Shown here: piece by piece, positions 47,873-64,000 of the stretch | How positions within the stretch are numbered: position 1 is the first letter of the stretch | Layout of the letters: every line of letters starts with the position of its first letter | NCBI RefSeq assembly: GCF_000208865.1 | Contig: NC_018392.1 | Span: forward strand, 1,694,793-1,758,792 | Source: Neospora caninum Liverpool | Taxonomy: Eukaryota; Apicomplexa; Conoidasida; Eucoccidiorida; Sarcocystidae | Length of the DNA: 64,000 bases | Reading direction: 5' to 3' | Notes under the pieces: model-generated | Database searches by the model: none | What the model saw: the letters and a program-made list of their open reading frames with translations, nothing else | What the model was told of the DNA's origin: nothing | Translations under genes and position numbers: made by a program

Positions 47873-49120
47873 TCACAGCTTCGGCCTTGTTGCCGGACCC
47901 CGTTCCTTCATCTTCTCAATAAATTCGGCAGCCGAGCCGGGACCTTCATCGAGGGCCTTGAGTTCTCTTGCGTAAATTCCGCGTTTGATGGAACTGAAAA
48001 CAGACCGGACAGTGAACGTGAACTACTCGGGCGAATACGTCGCGGTTGTGCGAGTCTTACACATAGCTGCCTATGCAATAACATAGATGGCCCCATTAGC
48101 ACCAGTGCGTCTCATTCTGCGAAGGATCCGTCGACAGTGTTGAAGACCGAGGGAAAGAAACGTATGTGTTGCAGAGCAACACAGAGAAACCTGTATATCT
48201 AGGCGGTGGAGGTTACTGTCTTCCGTACGAAGCAGATGATGGACATGACGCCGCAACAGATATTGCACAAGGTTCTCGCAGTCAATCTTGTTGGACGCCA
48301 CATATGGTTGCGCACCATGAGAAGCGAAGGAGCTCTCTGCAGAACTGCCACACCTACCCTAATATCAGATTCTACTGGAGGTGAAACTTCTCATCTTCCG
48401 CCCCGTCACTGTGCTTATTAAAATCGTAGGTTGTGATTCCACGTTGCGCGAGCTTTCGTGAAACAGAATAAGCCGAAAGGGTACGGTTCTGTGAGGCTCA
48501 CCCGTAGACGACACGGTTTTCTCCAAGTGCTGCAACCGAGGCGGCCAAGCTCCTTGCAGCCTTGAGTACTTCAGCGTCACCTGCGACATAGCAAATCGAG
48601 TCGCCAGTCCACATGGAAGTACACACCGGTTGCCTGCAGTTCGCTAAAAACATACTCCGGGTCTCAACACCTGAACTGTTCTGTATGCCCACGTACCAGT
48701 TGCCACTTGATCCACGATGCGGACGACTAACGCCTCAGTACCCGACCAGCGGTGTCCTCGTAGCATTGTCGATGTCCACAAACTTCTGTCGATTTTAGAT
48801 TGTATGACAGCGCACATGCCTAAGAATGGTACAGAGGATAGGCCGAACGATAATTAAACATTGTGTGTTTCGAAAGCTTTTGGAAGTGGAATACGGCAGC
48901 GTCACGCTTGGGCCACGGGCATTTTGTGAAATGTTAGGACGACGCGAATATTAATGAACCATGAGCGCCGCTGGTGCAAATAACCCCGTCTGTAGTGCCA
49001 AGCAAGTTAAAGGGGAAGTTGTTGACTGACAGAATTATCGTGCTTGTACCCAGTAGATGGTAGTATGTATACGTTAATACTGGTACATCTGTACAATCTC
49101 CCTTTCTCTCTTTCCCTCCG

Positions 49121-49152
<32 letters not shown>

Positions 49153-51425
49153 CCGGTACATGCAGAAAGATAGGTACCCAAGTAGATAGAAGGGCGTATA
49201 TCTGGTTGATTGTGGCACACCGATTTCCGTGGGTACGAACGGGCCCATATATATTCTGTTGATTCTAGGGAACTACCAACCTGGTGTCAAAGGCAGACCG
49301 ATGAGGACTTCATTGACGCAGAGGAAACCCCGGTCTTTACTCATCACCCGGTAGTCGCAGACACAAGCCAGCATGGCTCCTCCTCCAAACTACGCACACA
49401 TATTTAAACGCAGAAGTAACAATTCCATTCTGCCCTCATTGGGCGGACAGTGTATTGTGAGATGGACGACAGCGAGGTATACTGAAAACTGTTGCACATG
49501 CTTATGATGTCGTTTTACGCTAAGAATAACGCATTGTCTGATAGAATTAGACTAGAGAAATCTACCAGCAACTTCCAAAAGGCCTTTAAAACGTGTGGCG
49601 TGGCACCGTCGCCTTTGCGAAAAGGAGTAGGAACGCAAGCTCGAATTCGTTCACTCAAACTGGATCCTCACCGCATGGCCGTTGATTGCTGCCACGAGGG
49701 GAACGGGGAATCCGAAAAGCCTTTTCAGCACTGAACACAAAGAAGAGAAAAGAGAAATTAGTTTTCTGGAGGATTCGCGTAGCTGCCGTTACGGAGTTGG
49801 CCATAATTTCTCTGAGGTTTCTTTGCCAACCCGTGGAAAGCGACACATGTTACTATTGGTGGCCGCGTTTGTAACCAATATACGTTTTTGAAATATGGAC
49901 ACGGACGATGTATATATGTTTATACATCTACCTGGGACGCGCATCATGTTTCTACTCCCCTATTTATGATGCCGAAGCCACCTGCAGGAAACACTAAACG
50001 TATTGCTAGCGACAAATATACACACACTTGTTCCACTGGGCATTTTCACGCACCAAGGACCACACGACATACGAGAAAGGTGGCTGCGGTAATACCTGGA
50101 CGGACACGACATGGCAGAGCCGCACGTGCCTCAAGCAACAGGGGGTCAAGGGCATGGCTCGAGACTCATTCTGGCCTACTCTTAGTGGTGCATCATACTC
50201 CTCCATGTGAAACTAGTGGGTGCTTCCGCTCACGTTGTTGAAAAATTCTTAGGAATTCTTCAGATTCCCGTGACAACTCGCGTATGCTAAGCCCATTGCA
50301 AAAGAATTTGCCGCTACTGCAGATAACGCAAGCTGTCGGACCTGCAGTTCGTTCTGACAGAGAAAGAAGACAGATCACGCTTTTATGTGCCAGTATTATA
50401 CTCAAGGAAGGATGTCGGAAGGTGCACGTTGTCCGTGAGAGGGCAACACTAGCCGCGACCGCGCTTATCCGTCGAACGTCTCCGTCGTTTGGGTTTCTTC
50501 ATTCTTCATTACTGCGAAACCTCTTGCTCCCAGATTGCCAACTACATAAGATTAATCGTAAGGTCGGAAAAGGAAATAACAGAAACAAGACTTCTCCTCC
50601 GAATGGCTGATACCTTCGCTTTTCAGTGAGGACAATTGCTGCAATTCCTAAAAAGGGCGGCTGAAAAAACAACCGTCTCGAGGGCAGGAACGACCTCTCA
50701 TGCTGCTGTAATTTAGTCGGCTCCCACTTTCCGGACACGCATCCAGAGCATACTGCCAAATACAAAAGCGCAGTAGCTGTTCAAGTCTCTGCATGTGAAA
50801 AGGTCCACGCCATCCAGTAATCCATATATTACGTGTATAACATAACCGATATGGAATAACCTTAACGTAGTAGGATACTGAAACCCAAACTGTTTGTGCG
50901 CACGACGTCAAACGCATTATGCGATAGAACTTAGAATATGGTACGGAAGGTTGGCGAAATGGCTGCAATAGGCGAAACGGCTGCAATGGGCGAAACGGCT
51001 GCAAGTCTTCACAGTAGTGCGCGATTCACTTGTAGGCTGTTCATTTTAGAGTGGTAGTACTAGTTAATATAGTTTTTCAGTATAGTCTTATTGCTTGCAT
51101 AATAATGTCAAGAAATTGCATCCAGACTCTATCCAAAGGCAAGCAGGCACTGGAACGGCTCCGCAACCGTCCGTCCGAAAGTATAATTGATGCCTGTCCG
51201 TTCGTGACCATAATGTGGCATCAGAAAAAAACTGGTGTACTTGAAAGTATGCTTTTTAATTTCAAAATATCATTCCCCCTTACCGATTTGGTCAAGCGCG
51301 CTATGGAGTGCAGCTATAGATGAACGCGTAATCCGGTTTTCATTATGGCCTAGATGTAAAGTAAATACACCATCGCCGTCGGGGCCCTCAAGGCGCGGCA
51401 CGGAGTCGGAAGATCTATCACCCAT
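47873..51425 (-). CDS. Enoyl-CoA hydratase/isomerase family protein, probable delta3,delta2-enoyl-CoA isomerase type
   Basis: Exons in coding order: 51284-51425, 50234-50341, 49672-49730, 49281-49389, one unplaced short exon, 48697-48785, 48502-48580, 47873-47993. Crotonase landmarks appear in order: LHLGHNENRITRSSIAALHS; first oxyanion-hole segment SSGKFFCNGL; PVPLVAAINGHA; FGGGAMLACVCDYRVM; NEVLIGLPL; LRGHRWSGTEA; then LAASVAALGENRVVYGSIKR. The hydratase Glu of the GGGxEL position is Met (GGGAM) while the later Glu (NEVLIG) is kept, the pattern of isomerases rather than hydratases. Junction phases agree except between 49281 and 48785, where a donor in phase 1 meets an acceptor in phase 2. 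About 10 residues are missing there, so an exon of length 3n+1 remains to be found. The protein ends PATRPKL, a peroxisome-signal-like tail. Role: moving double bonds during oxidation of unsaturated acyl-CoA. Confidence 0.88.
49129..49152. repeat. (TC)n followed by (TA)n microsatellite
   Basis: A tctctctctc run passes directly into a tatatata run within the intron region of the isomerase-like gene where one short exon is unplaced. Confidence 0.85.
50953..51006. repeat. 18-bp minisatellite, three copies
   Basis: Three tandem copies of ggcgaaacggctgcaatg with one or two substitutions, inside intron 1 of the isomerase-like gene. Because 18 is a multiple of three, one minus frame reads as a repeated QPFR-L peptide, but no splice sites support translation. 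Confidence 0.9.
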
Positions 51426-53456
51426 TGCAAAAGGAAATCCGCGTTCCGGAAAGACAGATGAAATAATGTTGCTCAAATATGGGAGGTTTCAAATGAAAGA
51501 AAAAAACAAAAAGCAGTAAAAAGTCACCGTTCTTCTCCCTTTTTCAAATCCTTGTTGTAGTAGAACGTCCACTTCGATGAACTCCGTCAATATTGAACAG
51601 AAAATGCACACGAAGTCATGAACATCAGCAGAACGGTTAATCCGTTTGACAATGATTGAGATTGAGTGGAAAGTGGCGCCGTTTTCGGTCACGGGGGACA
51701 GGAAAAGAAAAGAGGCAGCGTACACCCAACGGCAAGGACGCAGGGAGCTGCAAGGCTTTGGGAAGTTGGGGGTCTTTTAGGGCAAGCAAGAAGATTTTTT
51801 GATTCGCTGTAGCATGTATATGAGCGGACACGTGGGGATGTGGTATTCCTCCGGTCACTATGGAGCAACGTATTACGTCTTCGCCTCCCCTTTTGAGCAT
51901 AGGTCTCGACCGGTTGCAGCGTTCATTGCCAGAGAACCCACGTGCCACCTCTCCACATCTGTTGACCTTTTTCTTTTCGAACACGCGTTAGACTTGCCTT
52001 TGTGCAAGATGCGTACTGGAACATGTTGCCTAAGCTTCCGATGTGAGGGTCGTGTGGACCCGTAGTGCTGCCCGACGAGTACCTCCTGTTGGTAACTCGA
52101 TGACTGCAGGTGGTCGCGTCTAAGGAAGCGTTCATCCGACAGCCACAGCAGTGAGTGCTGTGGCTATTCCAGTTATCAGGGGACTCTGTCATAAGGTTAA
52201 TCACAGCATCGATTTCTGTGGGGAAACATTTTGAATCCGGGGATACACACCGAGAAAACCTTGCCGCGCTTCGCCGTAAGCGGGCGTGCGGCTCGCATGG
52301 CGAAAGTGGGGTCGTAAAGCACAAAGTGCATTTGCTGGTAATCGTCGTGATGACGAGTTTGGGACAGTACTTGCGTAAACAGAATTGACTGAAGGCACGT
52401 GGCCACTAATTCTTGACCGGGATGACCAAGGTCGCTCAATGTGGATAGTAGATGCGACTACACGTTTCGTGGAAGGGTTTCACACAACGGGTAAGCGGTT
52501 TTATTATGTGGATCCCTAGAAAAAAGGAGATGTGGGAAATTCACGTCTTTGGATGTCAGGGAATGGCCCTCACACTCCTGAGTTGTTTCGTTACGCAACG
52601 GAGGAGACATCTTTATATGAAGTTCGAAGTTGAGACCTATGGCGTGTTTCTCGTACAATTTATTCGACGTGGTAGTATAGTAAGACTGTCGTTCGGCCGA
52701 AAAGGATACGGGCACAAAGACCTAGTCTCAGTCCTCGCTGCTGTCGCTCCGCGTGCAAAGGAAAGCTACACCTCATAGTGTACTGAGGCTGATTGACAAG
52801 CTAAGAGTTTCATGCATGCATACTTGCGTAGCCGCACATCCGAACGTCGACATATGAACCTGCAATACATATATGAGGGACCCCGAGACACCCACCCCGC
52901 CATGGCACTATCCCGAGAAAAGAAAAAGAAATCGCTTCCCCATGTTCCGAACTGGGTGGTCTGGGTCAATAATTCGAATTGGCTATAGTAGCCTCGAGGA
53001 AGAGTTCACCGCCGACCTGAAAGCCATACATGACGAAAGTGTTTGTACGGAGGTTCCTTGTAAGGAGATCGCCGAATCGACTATAATCAGACCGATGGTG
53101 AAGTCAAAAGCAATCCGCGAAGCGCATTCCCTTCATAGGTCCTTGGCAGAGAGTGAACAAATCCACGTTCGTCTATCTGAATGCATTGGACCCTAAGTGT
53201 TCTATACGGAATACCATCGCTCACGTGCTGTGTCATCTGCATCGTATGTAAGTGAAAAGCTCTCTTGGCTGAAGGCACCACAGTTGAAACATCGACTCTG
53301 GGAATCACTATCCCTAGCGGCACTCCGATGTACGAGCAAGCTGTGTTTAACGCGCTCTCAGCGTACCCAGAATCCGATGAGGAAAATCAATTCTGTGGAA
53401 GCCGAAGAAGCAAATTACCACGGGAGTGAACTCTTGCGGGTCTGCGCCAGCTGGTC
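51426..53456. other. Intergenic region between CDPK 3' end and isomerase-like gene start
   Basis: Both neighbours are on the minus strand, so this holds the kinase 3' UTR and the isomerase promoter and leader. No exon, RNA gene or repeat is evident. Confidence 0.6.
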
Positions 53457-59855
<6,399 letters not shown>

Positions 59856-62800
59856 CTGCACAAAGGCGCTTGAGTTAGTGGAGTTCCCGAGTGAAGTCCA
59901 GGCAGTCTACGCCTCTAAAGCTCTTCGGCTCAGTGCAGGCGGCTTTTAAAACATCTATCAGCACTAAATACCAGTTTTGGGGGAAGCTGAGCTGGCCTGA
60001 AAAGCTCCTATTTGCATTTGGTGTGGGGAATGTAAAGCGAACGTTCAGCCGCAGTTGTCAGCCACCAGGGCGTACTGCAGCCAATCTGTCTGCCTCACTT
60101 GTGGTCCACAGAAACTCACGACATACTCGAGAGGAGAGGCCCATAGTTACAAATTGAATTCACATATACTGGAACTTCATACAGAACGCCACTCCTTTTT
60201 TTCAAATTGGGTATTGACTCGCCACCGTTGGACTCATTCTGTTATTGACGTGTGACACGACGAACACTAGCAGACGCATGTAGGTGGCTTATTATTTTTT
60301 GCTTGCCCCAAGCCCGAAGAATCCCCCATAGCCTTTTGCCTTCAGCCTGTCACTCAAAATGAGCACACACACACGATGGGGAACTCAGCAGAACATTGCG
60401 ATAGCAAATTCCTATCGCTGTTGTACGGAGAAGATAATGAAGCGAGCAGGGTGAATCGAATCAGTATTGCATGTTGGCAAAAGAAATTTTCGTTCAGCCC
60501 TAGCACATGCAGAAAGTGACCTTGAATTTCCAATCTCACAGCATCGATTCCCAGTGGGGCTGCATCTGTCACAGCCGCGAAATGGGCAGTCGAAGCCCTT
60601 TTTCTCTACGGGGAGTCGGTTTGGCGCTTTCTTCCCCTCCTTGTTTCCGCTGGTGAGAGCGATTTCTTTTTACGAATCTAGTCCGCCGAGAGTGTGGATG
60701 TTGTACAAGGAAGAGAGTCTGCATGCATCTAGCTTCTTCCGTTTTCTCTCAAGTCAGATCTGTCTCATAGAAGGCAGTGTTTTGGTGGGGGGCTTGTCGT
60801 TTCTCCTCAGGTAATGTGTACTCCACAAATATCGGAAAAACTCATGCGCTGTTTGCGAGAGGACTACTTTGGCAGGAATGCAGCAGTCTTGGCAAGCCTC
60901 AGGGAGCCACCGGAGTCTCCGCACTGACACACTGTTTTTGCTGCCAAGAAAGAAGGCAGCTGTCCTGGTTCACTCTTGCCGCTGACGTACGCGAGTAACG
61001 CGACTCCTCTGTCTCACAAACGGCCGCAATTTTCTGTACACTGTATGTGGTATCAGTCTCGGCAACGTACCGGGTGCCGGTTTTGGGTGCAGTGTTTTCC
61101 CGAAAGGGTCCTATTGATCAGCACGCAAACGATGTACAGGTACCCCGCTGTCACTGAATGCCGAGTGATAACAGTTTTCGTTGTTTTCTCTTGTTCTTGC
61201 CTGCACGGATCATTCGGTCGTTTCTTTGAACGTGAAACACACGTGGCACCGGCAAAGTAAATTATCCCCAGCACGTTGTTGAATGAGCGAAAATAAATCA
61301 GCTGTTTCTCCAGCAGGCGTGTGCTCTACAGACACGCATGGTTATACAAGGACACCGGGGGAGGAAACAAATTCAACAGCGCTTGGCAGCGAGCCTGGTT
61401 TCTTCAGCACGAAGGGCTTCTGTTACAAACGAACAAGCTTCGTCGCCCAAAGTGGCTCCGCTGCTCAGTGCCAAGCCTGCAGACGGCTCTCCTCTTCTTT
61501 CCGACTCGATAGAGTGCTGCCTCGTCGCTTTGGTGATTGCTATTGCGCGTTGCGTACGCTCAGTAAGAGACTGAATATAAACGTAACACCATTTGTTCAG
61601 TGGCTTGTCGGTACTATCGGCCTCACACTGTGCACAGGCTGGCAACACATATAGAATATTTTGCATGCCAATCACCGACAACTATATTATAGCATGGGTC
61701 CGACTCAAACGGAAGCAAATAAACCACCTGAGCATTTTAATCAGTCGACACCGCAGTGGACCTGCGTCACTCTGCGGCAAGAATAGAGGATACGGGTACC
61801 GTCTGGAACGCTCCCACATCCGCTCTCACGAGGCTTTTGATGTCAAGGCATTCCTAAAGCAATCCGTAATAGAAAAATCGAAGTGCCTGAAACTCTGCGT
61901 AATCTGTTGCCTGAGCTCAAGATCTTCCGCTGCTCTCAGGCCGAATATTGCGGTTGACTCCTGGTGAACAGAGCAAACACTAAATTAAACAGTGGGTCAA
62001 AAAAAGCCTGCTCACATGTTTCCTGTGACTTCTTGTCAGTTTTTCGTTCTTTCAAGTCGATTTTCGTAGCCGATACAAGCAATCCGCGCTGTCTTAAATC
62101 ACGCCGATTTCGGTGGTTTTGTGAACCCTGGACGGGACAACAAACGGCTCTGATGACTCGGCGTACTCTATCCGCGTAGTCGATGAAATATGAGACAACG
62201 CGCAAACTCACGTTTATGTTGGAGAATCAGATGTTCAGACATTTAGCTGTCGCAAAGCGATACACTGTCCCGTTTGGCGGCATTGCCGCTTCCTTTAACT
62301 TCCTGCAGGGATGTCCGTTCTCACCTGCTGTAATTTGCGTACCCTTCTTCTCAAGAACCCCTGTACGCCACGCTTTACACATTCTGTCGGGGGGGCTGCA
62401 CTCCAAAGGTTTCAAGAATCAAAACATCCGTTTCCTTTTTAGTTGCACACAGAATCAGTGTACATCGGTGCTCATGATATACTGCCAGCCCCCAGCAACC
62501 GCTTGAAAAAAAACAACGGGTCTCGCTACACATCCTGACGCCCTCAAGAGGGCTTGATTGATCCAGCATCGAAGAGGAAAACAGACTGAACCCCTCTTTG
62601 GGTGAGTGTTCCCGGTCTTGGTAAGAGATACGGTGTTCGCCAACCAGTGGTTGTGGTGTCACCGCAACCGCTTATTTGTGTGGTTCGGGCCGCACGTCAC
62701 CCCTGTCTCGCGGCTGCATGCAGGAACCTACGTACCGCAGAAGATTCATGGTGGAACAAGTTTGTCTCATTTCCTCTTTTGCCACACGTATTTGCTTCAG

Positions 62801-63510
62801 AAAACCATCTTTCAGTGTCATTAAAACAGGATATAACATAATATCAACCACTGCATACAGTTTTTTAGCCTTGTGCTGAGTCTTGCAACGAGCCGTGAGC
62901 TACAGGACAGGGTAACTTTTCGTGTCGAGCAAGCGGGCTTGGTGTGCTGGCAGTGCCTGTCAAAGTATTCTTGGTTTTCATGCATCTGCGAACATATGAA
63001 TATGCGTATTTATTTATATATCCGTTAATGTGTGCTTATGCGCCACCCCTCTGAATCTTCAAGAATAGTTTCATGAAGTGACTGGATCCGTTTCTCCAGG
63101 GTCCGGGACGGAGTTGGTATATCCGGGCTCGTCTGCACAAAGGAGGTGCCGTCGTTACTTGTTTCCATTCTAGCTTACGACGCAGTATACACGTTCATGT
63201 GTATGTACCGCGCCCTTCTGGGCACTTCAGGGAAAAGGGCTGCCGCCCACAGACCGCGGTCACTTCAGGAGGATGTTGCCAGGAACGGCTCCGTCGCAAT
63301 ATTGCCCGACCCTTTTGAGTTTTCTGGGGAGAGGTGTGTGCTAAACGAGACCTTCCTCTTTTTAGAAAACCGAATCCGTGGCACTTCAATGTCCTAAATG
63401 AGTTCTGGCGTGAGCCTGGCCGTTCACTCAATTCTTGGGCAACTCCGACTCCCAATCGCCGAATCCGAAGCCGCCCTTGTCTTCCTGCCTCGATGGGCTG
63501 GAGCTGAAAA
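59856..63510. other. Region upstream of the CDPK gene
   Basis: About 3.7 kb likely to contain the missing first exon or exons, 5' UTR and promoter of the CDPK gene, and possibly the promoter of a divergent gene at the right edge. I could not place a start codon with splice-site support. Confidence 0.5.
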
Positions 63511-64000
63511 ATGGAAGTGGACGGTGCAGATGTGAGGAAAGGAGTCAGGCTCTTGCCTGACACTCCTAAAGTGCCTCCATCATCTTCTGCCTCGTCTGAA
63601 TCCTCTTCGTCTTTACCGCAACCGAACCATTCTTTGACGCGTTCTGTCCCGAACTCGCATTCAGACGAAGCTACAGGGCTCCCATGCAGGAAGGAAGGAA
63701 ACAAGAACGCAACGGCAAGCCTGCGGGAAAAAGGTAAGCGAAGAGTGAAGCTGCTGATGGACGCCCCGGAGTCATGCTCGTACGAGAAACGGCTGGACAA
63801 ACATGAACCGGATACAGAAATCCCACGGAAATGCCACGAAGATGATGGCGACCGCGAAGATGGAGGAGAGGAATCTGGTAGCGAAGGTGGCCTCCCTCTG
63901 CGTCGCCGGCTCTGCAACTCCCCGTCTGATTTCCCTGTCTCTTCACATCTGTTTTCCCCGGCTGGACGCCCACAGCGACACGTCATGCGCAGCAAGTACA
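63511..64000 (+). CDS. Possible first exon of an unrecognised gene, cut by the window edge
   Basis: An ATG in a favourable coccidian context (gaaaaATGGAAG) opens a frame of 163 codons that stays open to the end of the window. The translation starts MEVDGADVRKGVRLLPDTPK and is Ser-rich, then acidic and basic by turns (HEDDGDREDGGEESGSEGG, then RRRL), the low-complexity style of many coccidian hypothetical proteins. No domain is recognisable. A GTAAGC inside it (63735) could be a splice donor. The opposite strand is also open for 266 codons (63195-63995), so strand choice rests on start context and composition only. Confidence 0.42.
   Translation, partial: MEVDGADVRKGVRLLPDTPKVPPSSSASSESSSSLPQPNHSLTRSVPNSHSDEATGLPCRKEGNKNATASLREKGKRRVKLLMDAPESCSYEKRLDKHEPDTEIPRKCHEDDGDREDGGEESGSEGGLPLRRRLCNSPSDFPVSSHLFSPAGRPQRHVMRSKY

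Noticed and set aside
48206..48421. Plus-strand frame resembling a short-chain dehydrogenase segment (VLAVNLVG)
   Set aside because: It is isolated, lacks the Gly-rich and YxxxK motifs, and lies in an intron of the minus-strand isomerase-like gene.

Overview
This window is nuclear DNA of a tissue-cyst coccidian (Sarcocystidae: Toxoplasma, Hammondia, Neospora or a close relative). The evidence is spliced protein-coding genes with many short GT-AG introns, frequent (TA)n microsatellites, GCATGC motifs beside ribosomal protein genes, and a plant/apicomplexan calcium-dependent protein kinase. I cannot separate these genera from sequence alone. I rebuilt gene models by reading splice sites and checking that codon phase carries across each junction. 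For six models (B-box protein, RPS5, RPS29, IFT139, the CCDC42/CFAP73-like protein and ELO) the summed exon length is an exact multiple of three and ends at a stop.

Layout. 62-5618 (-): an 11-exon protein with two B-box zinc fingers followed by a coiled coil. 5619-10413: gene-poor, with a G18 tract, an exact 89-bp direct duplication and a diverged 59-bp repeat pair. 10414-11533 (-) RPS5 and 13030-14307 (+) RPS29 are head to head and share about 1.5 kb of promoter with ribosomal-protein-type motifs. 15410-27878 (-): 14-exon IFT139/TTC21B, a retrograde intraflagellar transport protein. 32801-38782 (+): 9-exon DUF4200 coiled-coil protein of the CCDC42/CFAP73 flagellar family. 40936-43855 (+): ELO-type fatty acid elongase. 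47873-51425 (-): enoyl-CoA hydratase/isomerase family protein, isomerase-like, with a C-terminal PKL. 53457-59855 (-): canonical CDPK with four EF hands and an APE-to-APQ change, 5' end unresolved. 63511 to the right edge (+): possible first exon of a further gene.

Functional themes. Two axoneme/IFT genes lie divergently about 4.9 kb apart in an organism whose only flagellated stage is the microgamete, so they may be co-expressed there. The elongase and the isomerase-like enzyme form a small lipid-metabolism neighbourhood. The two ribosomal protein genes make a constitutive divergent pair. No CRISPR array, operon, ribosome binding site, rRNA, confident tRNA or intact transposon was seen.
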